64,000 nucleotides of DNA from CAIWHR01 sp963717695 (GTDB lineage Bacteria > Pseudomonadota > Gammaproteobacteria > Burkholderiales > Casimicrobiaceae), in contig CAVQWR010000004.1 of assembly GCA_963717695.1 (NCBI GenBank), positions 294,362 to 358,361 of the forward strand. Reading direction: 5' to 3'. The stretch's first letter is position 1. Every line of letters starts with the position of its first letter. The notes below the pieces were generated by a model. It searched no databases, was not told the origin of the DNA, and was given only the letters and a program-made list of their open reading frames with translations. Shown here one piece after another: positions 19,985 through 29,228 of this stretch. A program made the translations under genes and the position numbers.

Positions 19985-20908
19985 TTACGCAGCCTGCTTC
20001 AGCCCGACGTCCGGCAGCTTCGGCCGCGTCTCCAGCGCGTGCCGCATCATCGCCTCGATGGCCGCCGATTCCTTCGCGTCTAGCGGCAGGCGCGGTGGGC
20101 GCGTGCGGTGCGTGCCGCGGCCCATGATGTGCTCGCAGAGCTTGATGCACTGGACGAGGTCGGGGCGGGCGTCGAGGTGGAGCAGCGGCATGAACCACTG
20201 GTACAGGCTTAGCGCCTCGGCGTAGCGGCCGGCGCGCGCGAGACGGAACAGCGTCTCGCCTTCGCGCGGAAACGCGTTCGACAGTCCCGACACCCAGCCG
20301 ACGGCGCCGACCATGATGCTCTCGACGACGACGTCGTCGAGCCCGGCGAACAGCACGAAGCGGTCGCCGACCATGTTGGTGAGATCAGTGAAGCGACGCG
20401 TGTCCCCCGAGGATTCCTTGAAGCAGACGATCGTGTCGCAATCGGCGAGCGACGCGAGGATCTCCGGCGTCACGTCGTTCTTGTAGATCGGCGGATTGTT
20501 GTACACCATCACCGGCACGTCGGTCGCCCGAGCGACCGTGCGGAAATGCGCGGCAGTCTCGTGCGGCTTCGACGAGTAGACGAGCGCCGGCATCACCATG
20601 ATGCCGTCGAGCCCGATGCGCGCGGCTTCCTTCGCCATGTCGATCGCGAATGCCGACGTGAATTCGGCGATCCCCGAGAGCACCGGCACGCGGCCGCGCG
20701 CGATCGCCTTGGCGGTTTCCATCACGGCGATCTTCTCGGCCTTGGCGAGCGAACAGTTCTCGCCGACCGTGCCGCAGACGATCAGTCCCGACACGCCGTC
20801 GCGGATCAGCCCTTCCATCACCTTTGCGGTGGCGTCGATGTCGAGCGAGAGATCGTCGCGGAACTGCGTCGTCACGGCGGGGAACACTCCGCTCCATGCA
20901 GGCTTCAC
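19985..20908 (-). CDS. dihydrodipicolinate synthase family lyase, possibly pyrroline-4-hydroxy-2-carboxylate deaminase
   Basis: A 307-residue class I aldolase-fold enzyme. The Schiff-base Lys is Lys164 in CFKESSGDT, the conserved Tyr136 is in MVYNNPP, and the substrate-carboxylate loop is GTVGEN (46-51). Anabolic DapA is normally shorter and has a different carboxylate-binding set, so a catabolic role is likely. Enzymes of this branch deaminate 1-pyrroline-4-hydroxy-2-carboxylate in hydroxyproline pathways. The epimerase and oxidase lie 4-5 kb away, which makes that a reasonable guess, but no residue visible here proves the substrate. It follows the Rieske gene on the same strand after 76 bp and probably shares its promoter. 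Confidence 0.8.
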   Translation of the reverse strand: MKPAWSGVFPAVTTQFRDDLSLDIDATAKVMEGLIRDGVSGLIVCGTVGENCSLAKAEKIAVMETAKAIARGRVPVLSGIAEFTSAFAIDMAKEAARIGLDGIMVMPALVYSSKPHETAAHFRTVARATDVPVMVYNNPPIYKNDVTPEILASLADCDTIVCFKESSGDTRRFTDLTNMVGDRFVLFAGLDDVVVESIMVGAVGWVSGLSNAFPREGETLFRLARAGRYAEALSLYQWFMPLLHLDARPDLVQCIKLCEHIMGRGTHRTRPPRLPLDAKESAAIEAMMRHALETRPKLPDVGLKQAA

Positions 20909-20984
20909 AGGACTCTCCTCGACTCGAGTGCGGCGGGGTGGCGACAGGGGACGGAGCGCGCGGCTCCGCCCCGGAAATACCCGG

Positions 20985-22091
20985 TCAGCGCGGCGCGACG
21001 TGGGTGTCGAGCTCGCGCCGCAGGAACTCGTGGAAATGCTGCATGCCGTCTTCCATCGGCGACTGGTATGGGCCTTCCTCGCTGCGGCCCATCCGGTAGA
21101 GGGCCCGGCGGCCGGCGTCCATCCGCTCGGCGATCTCGTCGTCTTCGCGCGCGGTCTCCATGTACGCCGCCTGCTCCGCCTCGACGAACTCGCGCTCGAA
21201 GAACGCGATGTCCTCCGGATAGTAGAACTCGACGACGTTGGTCGTCTTGTCCACGCCGCGCGGAATCAGCGTGCTGATCACGAGCACGTGCGGATACCAT
21301 TCGAGCATGATGTTCGGATAGTAGGTGAGCCAGATCGCGCCCTGCTTTGGCATTTCACCGCGGTAATAGTCGAGCACCGCCTTGTGCCAGCGCTCGTAGG
21401 TCTTCGTGCCGGCCTTGCGCAGGCTGGTGACGCCGACGGTCTGCAGCGACGCCCACGGCGCGAACTCCCACTTGAGATCGTCGCAGGTGACGAAGTTGCC
21501 GAGACCCGGGTGGAACGGGACGACGTGGTAGTCCTCGAGATAGACCTCGATGAACGTCTTCCAGTTGTAGTTGCACTCGTGGATCTCGACCCGGTCGAGC
21601 ACGTGGCTCGAGAAGTCGAAGTCGCGCACGCCGAGCGAGGCGAGATCGGCGCGCACGTCGCGCGGGCCGTCGAACAGGAGGCCGCTCCAGTTCTGCAACG
21701 GCGAACGCCCGAGGTTGAGGCACGGCTTGTCGTCGAAATGCGGCGCGCCGAGGAGCTCGCCCTTGAGGTCGTACGTCCAGCGATGGATGGGGCAGACGAT
21801 CGCGGGGACGTTGCCGCGGCCCTTCAGCATGATCGCCTGGCGATGCCGGCAGATGTTCGAGACGAGCTCGATGCCGGCGGCATTGCGCACGAGCGCCTGC
21901 GCGTTGTCGCGCCATTCGAGCGCGTAGTAGTCGCCGGTCTCGGGCACCATCAGCTCGTGCCCGACGTAGCCGGGCGCCCGCGCGAACAGGAGCCGCTCTT
22001 CGGCCTCGAGCACGGCAGGATCGCAATACCAGGAGACGGGGAGCTGCGACGTGGCGCGTCGCAGATGCCCCGCGGTGGCGAGGTTCGACAT
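20985..22091 (-). CDS. Rieske non-haem iron oxygenase, alpha subunit
   Basis: A 368-residue ring-hydroxylating/demethylating oxygenase. The Rieske [2Fe-2S] ligands are Cys81, His83, Cys100 and His103 (CRH ... CPIH). The mononuclear iron site is in NWKTFIEVYLEDYHVVPFH, with His189 and His194 and a bridging acid at 186/187. Start: ATG 22091 with AAAGGAAG upstream. Neither a reductase nor a ferredoxin gene is adjacent. I recall a Rieske protein divergent from xseB-ispA-dxs in other betaproteobacteria, suggesting a conserved but undefined role. Betaine or N-methyl-amino-acid demethylation is another possibility given the hydroxyproline genes nearby. Confidence 0.86.
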   Translation of the reverse strand: MSNLATAGHLRRATSQLPVSWYCDPAVLEAEERLLFARAPGYVGHELMVPETGDYYALEWRDNAQALVRNAAGIELVSNICRHRQAIMLKGRGNVPAIVCPIHRWTYDLKGELLGAPHFDDKPCLNLGRSPLQNWSGLLFDGPRDVRADLASLGVRDFDFSSHVLDRVEIHECNYNWKTFIEVYLEDYHVVPFHPGLGNFVTCDDLKWEFAPWASLQTVGVTSLRKAGTKTYERWHKAVLDYYRGEMPKQGAIWLTYYPNIMLEWYPHVLVISTLIPRGVDKTTNVVEFYYPEDIAFFEREFVEAEQAAYMETAREDDEIAERMDAGRRALYRMGRSEEGPYQSPMEDGMQHFHEFLRRELDTHVAPR

Positions 22092-22233
22092 GGCACTTCC
22101 TTTCGGTTTCCGGTGAAACCAACCCAACCCAACAACCCGGGACGATTACGGCGTTTTAAAGCCGCCCCGGACCGCTTTGCTAAGTCGGCCGCACGAGAGA
22201 GTCGTGGAAGGCCGCGTCGTCAATGAACCTGTT

Positions 22234-22263
22234 ATTATACAAAGGACTTCGCAACGGGGTCAA
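22234..22263 (-). promoter_or_regulatory. sigma-70 promoter for the Rieske/DHDPS-family operon
   Basis: Read on the minus strand, TTGACC (22263-22258) and a perfect TATAAT (22239-22234) are separated by 18 bp. Transcription would start near 22227, leaving an untranslated leader of about 135 nt before the Rieske ATG. It is the best consensus promoter in the window. Confidence 0.75.
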
Positions 22264-22437
22264 CCGAACAACGCGCGTTTGCAGACACTGATTCGCAGCC
22301 CGCACGTGACGTCCAGGCCATTGTCGCCCGTCCGCCCCGTTTTTCTTTTGACCTCCATCACAGCCCAAAGTTAACCTGCCCGGTAATCTGCCGCTGCAAC
22401 GCCTTTTCCGGACAGCGGAACCGCCCACAGGAATTCC

Positions 22438-22692
22438 ATGGCCAAGGTCAGCGAAACCCCGGCGAGCTTCGAAGCTGCACTTGCCGAGCTCGAGTCCATC
22501 GTCGCAACGATGGAAGGCGGCGCGCTGCCGCTCGCCGATTCGCTTGCGGCCTACAAACGTGGCGCCACGCTGCTCGCGTACTGCCAGGCCGCGTTGAAGG
22601 ATGCCCGCCTGCAGGTCGAGGTGCTGGAGAAGGACGTCCTGAAGTCCTTCGAGCTCCCGGGCGCCGCGGAACCCTGCGACGATGAATCCTGA
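22438..22692 (+). CDS. xseB: exodeoxyribonuclease VII small subunit
   Basis: An 84-residue protein of the XseB family. The conserved helical core FEAALAELESIVATME is followed by LPLADSLAAYKRGATLL. Several copies bind XseA to make exonuclease VII, which degrades single-stranded DNA from both ends. Its stop overlaps the start of ispA by 11 bp, the usual xseB-ispA-dxs coupling. The upstream 346-bp divergent spacer holds the Rieske-operon promoter; no distinct promoter for xseB was identified. Confidence 0.93.
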   Translation: MAKVSETPASFEAALAELESIVATMEGGALPLADSLAAYKRGATLLAYCQAALKDARLQVEVLEKDVLKSFELPGAAEPCDDES

Positions 22693-23569
22693 CGTCGACT
22701 TTGCCGTCTGGTCCGGTGAGCGTCAGCAGCGGATCGAAGGCGTGCTCGCCGACGTGCTGCCCGATGCGACGGCGATTCCGCCGCAGCTTTGCGAAGCGAT
22801 GCGCTACGCGGTGCTGGGCGGCGGCAAGCGCGTGCGCCCGCTCCTCGCCTACGCCGCGGGCGAGCTCGCGGGGGCCGACCCCGGACGCGTCGACGCACCC
22901 GCGGCCGCGGTCGAGCTGATCCACGCCTACTCGCTGATCCACGATGACCTGCCGTGCATGGACGATGACGTGCTGCGGCGGGGCAAGCCCACGTGCCACG
23001 TCGCGTTCGGCGAGGCGACCGCATTGCTCGCCGGCGACGCGCTGCAGGCGCTCGCGTTCACGGTTCTCGGAAGATCGTCGCTGCGCGACGCGGGCGACGC
23101 CTGTGCGGTTCTGGGCGAGATGGCCGGCATGGCCGGCATGGCGGGCGGGCAGGCGCTCGATCTGGGAGCCACGGGCCGCACGCTGTCCCTCGCCGAGCTG
23201 GAGCAGATGCATCGGCTGAAGACCGGGGCGCTGATCCGCGCCTCCGTTACGCTGGGTGCGCGCTCCGGCGCGCCGCTCGCGGCCCACGAGCTCGCCGCGC
23301 TCGACGCGTTCGCGCAGGCCGCCGGCCTCGCGTTCCAGGTCGTCGACGACATTCTCGACGTCGAAGGCTCCGCCACGACGCTCGGCAAGACGGCCGGCAA
23401 GGATGCGGCACAGGGCAAGGCGACCTACGTGTCGCTGCTGGGACTTCCCGCTGCGCGCAGCTACGCCGGGACGCTTCGCACCGAGGCGCGCGCGGCGCTC
23501 GCGCCGTTCGGCAGCCGGGCACGCCGGCTCGCGGAACTCGCGGACTGGCTCTGTGTCCGTCGGAATTGA
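22682..23569 (+). CDS. ispA: farnesyl diphosphate synthase (polyprenyl synthetase)
   Basis: Condenses dimethylallyl/geranyl diphosphate with isopentenyl diphosphate to give C15 farnesyl diphosphate. The 295-residue protein has the first Asp-rich motif DDLPCMDDD (88-96) and the second DDILD (about 222-226), plus GGGKRVRP (46-53) and KTGALI. An Ile-His pair (LIH, 86-87), not large aromatics, lies just upstream of the first motif. The start overlaps xseB; the stop is 5 bp before dxs, so the three are translationally linked. The product feeds ubiquinone, undecaprenyl phosphate and haem O synthesis. Confidence 0.93.
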   Translation: MNPDVDFAVWSGERQQRIEGVLADVLPDATAIPPQLCEAMRYAVLGGGKRVRPLLAYAAGELAGADPGRVDAPAAAVELIHAYSLIHDDLPCMDDDVLRRGKPTCHVAFGEATALLAGDALQALAFTVLGRSSLRDAGDACAVLGEMAGMAGMAGGQALDLGATGRTLSLAELEQMHRLKTGALIRASVTLGARSGAPLAAHELAALDAFAQAAGLAFQVVDDILDVEGSATTLGKTAGKDAAQGKATYVSLLGLPAARSYAGTLRTEARAALAPFGSRARRLAELADWLCVRRN

Positions 23570-23574
23570 CGCCC

Positions 23575-25464
23575 ATGTACCCGCTGCTCGACCAGATCGA
23601 TTCCCCCGCCGCGCTGCGCAAGCTCGACCGCAGCGCGCTGCCGCAGCTTGCGCGCGAGCTCCGCGCCTTCTTGCTCGCGTCGGTCGCGAAGACCGGCGGG
23701 CACCTGTCCTCGAACCTTGGCACGGTCGAGCTCACGATCGCGCTGCACTACACCTTCGACACGCCCTACGACCGCATCGTGTGGGACGTCGGCCACCAGA
23801 CGTACGCGCACAAGATCCTCACGGGCCGTCGCGCCGAGATGGACCGACTGCGGATGGCGAACGGCCCGTCGGGCTTTCCCCGCCGCAGCGAGAGCGAGTA
23901 CGACACGTTCGGCACTGCGCATTCGTCGACGTCGATCTCGGCGGCGCTCGGCATGGCGGTCGCCGCGCAGCGCAAGAACGAGGCGCGCCACGTCGCCGCC
24001 GTCATCGGCGACGGCGCGATGAGCGCGGGCATGGCGTTCGAGGCGCTGAACAACGCCGGCGCGTCGAACGCCGACCTGCTCGTGATCCTCAACGACAACG
24101 AGATGTCGATCTCGGAGCCCGTCGGCGCGCTGAACAGCTATTTCGCGCGGCTCCTTTCATCGCGTCTCTACAACACGATGCGCCGCGGCGGCAAGGAAGT
24201 GCTCTCGAAGCTGCCGCCGGTGAAGGAGCTCGCGAAGCGCGCCGAGGAGCACCTCAAGGGGATGGTGCTGCCGGGCACGCTGTTCGAGGAATTCGGCTTC
24301 AACTACATCGGCCCGATCGATGGCCACGACGTCGACGTGCTCGCGCGCACGCTCGCCGACGTGCGCGAGCTCAAGGGGCCGCAACTCTTGCACGTCGTCA
24401 CGCGCAAGGGCATGGGTTATGCGCGCGCCGAGGACGACCCGATCCTCTACCACGGCGTCACCCGGTTCGACCCGGCGGTCGGCATCGTTCCGAAAGCCGC
24501 GGCGAAGCCCTCGTACACGCAGATCTTCGGCGACTGGCTGGTCGACATGGCCGCACGCGACGCGCGCCTCGTCGGGATCACGCCGGCGATGCGCGAGGGT
24601 TCCGGTCTCGTGCGCTTCTCGCAGGAATACCCGGAGCGCTATTTCGACGTCGGCATCGCCGAGCAGCACGCCGTGACCTTCGCGGCGGGGCTCGCGTGCG
24701 AAGGCATGAAGCCGGTGGTCGCGATCTACTCGACCTTCCTGCAGCGCGCCTACGACCAGGCGATCCACGACGTCGCGCTGCAGAACCTGCCCGTCGTGTT
24801 CGCGATCGACCGCGCCGGAATCGTCGGCGCCGACGGCGCGACGCACATCGGCGCGTTCGATCTGTCGTACCTGCGCTGCATCCCGAACATGACGGTGATG
24901 ACGCCGTCCGACGAGAACGAGTGCCGCCAGATGCTCTACACGGCGTTCACGCTGGATTCGCCGTGCGCGGTGCGCTACCCGCGCGGCAGCGGCACCGGCG
25001 TGGCGGTCGAGCGCGCGATGACCGCGCTTCCCGTCGGTCGCGGCGAGATCCGGCGCGAGTCCGGCCGCCGCGCGAACCGCATCGCACTCCTCGCGTTCGG
25101 CAGCGTCGTGCCGCACGCGCTTGCCGCGGCGGAAACGCTCGATGCGACGGTCGCCAACATGCGGTTCGTGAAGCCGCTCGACGTCGAACTGGTGCTCCGC
25201 CTTGCCAAGGATCACGCGGCGCTCGTCACGATCGAGGAAAACGTGGTGATGGGCGGCGCCGGCAGCGCCGTCGCCGAGGCGCTGGCCGCGGCCGGCGTCA
25301 CGATTCCCGTGCTGCACCTCGGCCTGCCCGACCGGTTCCTCGATCACGGCGACCCGGCCGAGCTGCTGTCGGCCTGCGGGCTCGATGCAGCCGGCATTGT
25401 CGCGGCGGTCAACGCGCGCTTCGCGCATCGCGCGCCGCACGCTGTCGTCAAGCCCGCGGCATGA
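23575..25464 (+). CDS. dxs: 1-deoxy-D-xylulose-5-phosphate synthase
   Basis: A thiamine-diphosphate enzyme joining pyruvate and glyceraldehyde 3-phosphate, the first committed step of the MEP isoprenoid pathway. The 629 residues match the family length. The TPP/Mg motif is GDGAMSAGMAFEALNNAG. The transketolase-type central domain has DVGIAEQHAVTFAAGLA, with the catalytic Glu in AEQH. The C-terminal transketolase domain is complete. Start: ATG 23575, 5 bp after ispA; the long upstream extension of this frame lies inside ispA. folE2 follows 28 bp downstream. Confidence 0.96.
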   Translation: MYPLLDQIDSPAALRKLDRSALPQLARELRAFLLASVAKTGGHLSSNLGTVELTIALHYTFDTPYDRIVWDVGHQTYAHKILTGRRAEMDRLRMANGPSGFPRRSESEYDTFGTAHSSTSISAALGMAVAAQRKNEARHVAAVIGDGAMSAGMAFEALNNAGASNADLLVILNDNEMSISEPVGALNSYFARLLSSRLYNTMRRGGKEVLSKLPPVKELAKRAEEHLKGMVLPGTLFEEFGFNYIGPIDGHDVDVLARTLADVRELKGPQLLHVVTRKGMGYARAEDDPILYHGVTRFDPAVGIVPKAAAKPSYTQIFGDWLVDMAARDARLVGITPAMREGSGLVRFSQEYPERYFDVGIAEQHAVTFAAGLACEGMKPVVAIYSTFLQRAYDQAIHDVALQNLPVVFAIDRAGIVGADGATHIGAFDLSYLRCIPNMTVMTPSDENECRQMLYTAFTLDSPCAVRYPRGSGTGVAVERAMTALPVGRGEIRRESGRRANRIALLAFGSVVPHALAAAETLDATVANMRFVKPLDVELVLRLAKDHAALVTIEENVVMGGAGSAVAEALAAAGVTIPVLHLGLPDRFLDHGDPAELLSACGLDAAGIVAAVNARFAHRAPHAVVKPAA

Positions 25465-25492
25465 TCCCTTCCGGTTGCAGAAAGCGAACGAC

Positions 25493-26311
25493 ATGAACCG
25501 CCCGGAAATTCCGCGCAGCCTCTTCCCGATTCCCGACGTGCAGTCGGGCGGCGATGAGCGCAACATCGCCATCGACCAGGTCGGCATCCGCGGGCTTCGC
25601 TACCCGCTGCAGTTCGTCGACGCCGACGGCATCCCGCAGCCGACGATCGCCACCTGCAACGTCTACGTCGCGCTGCCGGCCGAGCGCAAGGGCACCCACA
25701 TGTCGCGGCTGGTCGCGTTGCTCGAGTCGCGCAGCGAACCGGGCGCGCCGCCGCTCTCCGCCGCTTCGCTGTCGGATCTCGTCGACGCGCTGCTCGTGCT
25801 GCTGGAAGCGCCGGGCGGGCGCGTCGAGTTCGCGTTCCCGTACTTCATCCGCAAGACGGCGCCGGTGTCGGGTGTGGCGAGCCGGCTCGATTATGAAGTG
25901 ACATTGACGGGCGAGCGGATCGACGGCGCTTACCGGCAGGCGCTCGCCGTCGCGGTCCCGGTCACCTCGCTTTGTCCGTGCTCCAAGGAAATCTCGGAAT
26001 ATGGCGCGCACAACCAGCGCTCGCTGATCACGATCACCGTGCGCGCGCGGCCGACGCTTTTCCTCGCCGATCTCATCCGTGTCGCCGAGGACGAGGCGTC
26101 GTGCGAGCTCTATGGCCTCCTCAAGCGCTCCGACGAGAAATTCGTCACGGAATACGCGTACAACAACCCGCGCTTCGTGGAAGACATGGTGCGCGGCGTG
26201 GCCGCGCGGCTCGCGAGCGACCCGCGCATCGACGGGTATTCCGTCGAAGCCGAGAACTTCGAGTCGATCCACAACCATTCCGCCTACGCGCGGATCGCCC
26301 GCGGCCTCTGA
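25493..26311 (+). CDS. folE2: GTP cyclohydrolase FolE2 (type IB)
   Basis: Makes 7,8-dihydroneopterin triphosphate from GTP for folate synthesis. The 272-residue protein has the COG1469 hallmark SLCPCSKEIS followed by GAHNQRS, where a Cys and a Glu serve metal binding. The N-terminal D-V-Q-x-G-x-D-E-R-N pattern is also present. FolE2 tolerates metals other than zinc, unlike FolE1. It is the last gene of the xseB-ispA-dxs-folE2 run; no regulator site such as a Zur box is apparent because it has no promoter spacer of its own. Confidence 0.95.
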   Translation: MNRPEIPRSLFPIPDVQSGGDERNIAIDQVGIRGLRYPLQFVDADGIPQPTIATCNVYVALPAERKGTHMSRLVALLESRSEPGAPPLSAASLSDLVDALLVLLEAPGGRVEFAFPYFIRKTAPVSGVASRLDYEVTLTGERIDGAYRQALAVAVPVTSLCPCSKEISEYGAHNQRSLITITVRARPTLFLADLIRVAEDEASCELYGLLKRSDEKFVTEYAYNNPRFVEDMVRGVAARLASDPRIDGYSVEAENFESIHNHSAYARIARGL

Positions 26312-26454
26312 CAGCTCCGCACTCGCGCTGGTGCCGCGACCGCGCGGAAGTCCTGCCCGTGCGTGCTTCCGGCACGTATCGCGGCATCGGCGTCGCTTCT
26401 GCGAATAGCTGGCGCCAACTGCCGTAAAATCGCCCGATTCGCCTTTCGCGCGCC

Positions 26455-27162
26455 ATGCTGCCCATCGCCATTCTCCGTTTCTCGCCGACCGAAGGGCCCG
26501 GCCATCTCGCCCGCTGGCTCGATCGCCACGCGCTCGCGTCCGCGCTGGTTGCAATCGATGCGGGCGCCCCGGTGCCGATGGACGCGCGCGCGTTTTCGGG
26601 CATCGCGATGATGGGCGGACCGATGGGCGTCAACGATGACCTGCCGTGGATTGCAAAGGTGATCGACCTCCTTCGCCACGCCGTTGCGCAACAGGTCCCG
26701 GTGCTGGGGCACTGCCTCGGCGGCCAGCTGCTCGCCAAGGCGCTCGGCGGGACAGTCGACCGCGCGCCGGTTCCCGAGATGGGCTGGATCGACGTCACGA
26801 TCGATGACAATGAAGCGCGCGGCGAATGGTTTGGCGGTCGCGCGGGGTTCACCGCATTCCATTGGCACTACGACGCGTTCTCCGTGCCCGCGGGCCGGAC
26901 GAGCGTGGCGGCAAGTCGGTTCACACCGGCGCAGGGGTTCGTTGTCGACGACCGCCACATCGCGATGCAATTCCATGTCGAGATGACTCCGGAATTGATC
27001 GAGGACTGGCTAAGGACGGGCGCCGGCGAATTGCCGGCGCGCTCGAGCGCCTCGCAGCAATCGGCGGACGACATTCGCGCCGGCGTGCCGCAGCATCTCG
27101 CCGCGCTTTCCGCGGTTGCCGACGACGTCTACACGCGCTGGGCGCGCGGACTCGTCCGCTAG
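26455..27162 (+). CDS. class I glutamine amidotransferase-like protein
   Basis: A 235-residue free-standing GATase1 domain, related to GuaA-type amidotransferases. The nucleophile is Cys87 in GHCLGGQ, and the catalytic His174 and Glu176 are in FHVEM. An oxyanion-strand MMGGPMGVND lies at 52-61. It could hydrolyse glutamine or gamma-glutamyl compounds; no synthetase partner is adjacent, so the acceptor is unknown. Its stop is 7 bp before mutL, suggesting co-transcription. Confidence 0.85.
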   Translation: MLPIAILRFSPTEGPGHLARWLDRHALASALVAIDAGAPVPMDARAFSGIAMMGGPMGVNDDLPWIAKVIDLLRHAVAQQVPVLGHCLGGQLLAKALGGTVDRAPVPEMGWIDVTIDDNEARGEWFGGRAGFTAFHWHYDAFSVPAGRTSVAASRFTPAQGFVVDDRHIAMQFHVEMTPELIEDWLRTGAGELPARSSASQQSADDIRAGVPQHLAALSAVADDVYTRWARGLVR

Positions 27163-27169
27163 GATCGAC

Positions 27170-28975
27170 GTGCGACGCATCCGCGCGCTGCCGGAGCACC
27201 TCGTCAACCAGATCGCCGCCGGCGAGGTCGTCGAGCGTCCGGCCGCGGCGCTGAAGGAGCTCCTCGAGAATGCGCTCGACTCCGGCGCGACGCAGATCGA
27301 GGTCGATCTCGCGGGCGGGGGCATCCAGCGCATCCGCGTCGCCGACAACGGCGGCGGCATCGAGCGCGAGGAGCTGGCACTTGCGGTCGCGCGCCACGCC
27401 ACGTCGAAGCTCGCGACCGTCGACGATCTCGAGGCGATCGCCACCCTCGGATTTCGCGGCGAGGCGCTGGCGTCGATCGCGGCGGTGTCGCGCTTCGCGC
27501 TGGCGTCGCGCGCCGCCGGCAAGCCGCACGCGTGGCGCATCGAGGTCGACGGCGGCAATGTGAGCGCGACGGCACCGGCCGCGCTCGCCGAAGGCACGAC
27601 GGTCACCGTGCAGGAGCTCTACTACAACACGCCGGCGCGCCGGAAGTTCCTGCGCACCGAGGCGACCGAATGGGGCCATTGCGAGGAAGCGTTCCGCCGC
27701 ATCGCGCTCGCGCACCCGGACGTCGGCTTCACGCTGCAGCACAACGGGCGCGTCGTGCACCGGCTGCTCGCCCAGGGGCGGCGGGCGCGGGTGCAGGCGC
27801 TGCTGGGCGAGGGCTTCGTCGAAGGCGCGGCGCAGGTCGACGCGCAGGCGGGCCCGATCTCAATCGCCGGCTATGCGGTGCGCCCGGCCTACGCGACGCA
27901 CGCGGCCGGCCAGTACACGTTTGTCAACGGCCGCTACGTGCGCGACCGCATGCTCGCCCACGCGCTGCGCGACGCCTACCGCGACGTGCTGCACCACGAC
28001 CGCCAGCCCGCCTATGCGCTGTGGCTGACGCTCGATCCGCGCCGGGTCGACGTCAACGTCCATCCGCAGAAGATCGAGGTGCGCTTCCGCGAGTCGGGCG
28101 CCGTGCACGGATTCGTCCGAAGCGCGGTCGAGCGCGCACTCGCGATCACCGGCGCGCAGCAGCCGGCCGTCTCCGCAGCGGAGCGCCTCGGCATTGCCGC
28201 CGCGCACACGCCGCCCTTCGCGGGGTCGACGCACACCGGCGACATCCCGCTGCTGCGGCCGCTGCCGTATACCGGCGCGACCCAGGGCACGATGCCGCTC
28301 GGCGCGACGGAGCCCGCGGCGTTCTACGCGAAGCTCTTCGGCCCGCGTCCCACGGGCGACGCGGCGGGCCCCGACCTCCCCGACACGGGCGACGATCACC
28401 CGCTCGGATTCGCGCTCGCGCAGCTGCACGGCGTCTACATCCTTGCGCAGAACCGCGCCGGCCTCGTGCTGGTCGACATGCACGCGGCGCACGAGCGGAT
28501 CGTCTACGAGCGCCTCAAGGCGGCGCTCGATCTCGCCGTGCCGATCCAGCCGCTGCTCGTGCCGGCGACGTTCGCGGCGTCGCCGCTCGAAATGGCCGCC
28601 GCCGAAGAGCATGCCGACACGCTCGACCGGCTCGGTTTCGCGATCGGCGCGATCGGTCCCGCAACGCTCGCGGTGCGAGGCATTCCGGCGCCGCTCGCGG
28701 ACGCCGACGCCGCGGCGCTCGCGCACGCGGTGCTCGCCGACCTGCGCGAGCACGGCGGCAGCGAGGTGCTGACCGCGCATCGCGACGAGCTCCTGTCGAC
28801 GATGGCATGCCACGCCGCGGTGCGCGCCAATCGCGCGCTCGCGGTCCCGGAGATGAATGCGCTGCTGCGCGAGATGGAGGCGACCGAGCGCGCCGGTCAG
28901 TGCAACCACGGCCGCCCGACGTGGTATCAGCTGTCGCTGGCGGATCTTGACCGCCTCTTCATGCGAGGCCGATGA
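27170..28975 (+). CDS. mutL: DNA mismatch repair protein MutL
   Basis: Links MutS mismatch recognition to strand incision. The 601-residue protein begins with RRIRALPEHLVNQIAAGEVV and has ATPase motifs ELLENALDSGA, DNGGGI and GFRGEALASIAAV. The C-terminal dimerisation domain carries DMHAAHERIVYE, a variant of the endonuclease motif DQHAxxExxxxE with Met for Gln, plus ACHAAVRA and CNHGRPTW. These are the features of a latent nicking MutL, as expected where MutH is absent. Start: GTG 27170, 7 bp after the GATase stop. It is followed by miaA, a common pairing. Confidence 0.95.
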   Translation: MRRIRALPEHLVNQIAAGEVVERPAAALKELLENALDSGATQIEVDLAGGGIQRIRVADNGGGIEREELALAVARHATSKLATVDDLEAIATLGFRGEALASIAAVSRFALASRAAGKPHAWRIEVDGGNVSATAPAALAEGTTVTVQELYYNTPARRKFLRTEATEWGHCEEAFRRIALAHPDVGFTLQHNGRVVHRLLAQGRRARVQALLGEGFVEGAAQVDAQAGPISIAGYAVRPAYATHAAGQYTFVNGRYVRDRMLAHALRDAYRDVLHHDRQPAYALWLTLDPRRVDVNVHPQKIEVRFRESGAVHGFVRSAVERALAITGAQQPAVSAAERLGIAAAHTPPFAGSTHTGDIPLLRPLPYTGATQGTMPLGATEPAAFYAKLFGPRPTGDAAGPDLPDTGDDHPLGFALAQLHGVYILAQNRAGLVLVDMHAAHERIVYERLKAALDLAVPIQPLLVPATFAASPLEMAAAEEHADTLDRLGFAIGAIGPATLAVRGIPAPLADADAAALAHAVLADLREHGGSEVLTAHRDELLSTMACHAAVRANRALAVPEMNALLREMEATERAGQCNHGRPTWYQLSLADLDRLFMRGR

Positions 28976-29228
28976 CCGCTCGTGCAAAGCTGCTGTGCGG
29001 CCCGCTTGCGTCGTTGTGTCCTCGCTTGGCGCTCGCTGTAGGTGTTGGTACTGTGGCTCCGGCCGTCTGGCTGCGCCAAACTTAACTTCTCGCGATGCTC
29101 GAAGTTAGCCTCCGCCGCAACAAGCCGCTCGCGCGGCGTGTTGTCTCGCGCCTCGCTGTGGGCCGCCTAGCATTCGGGCCTGCTCGCGACGCTTTGCCCG
29201 GAGCGGTCACCACACAGAGCCCGGCCCA

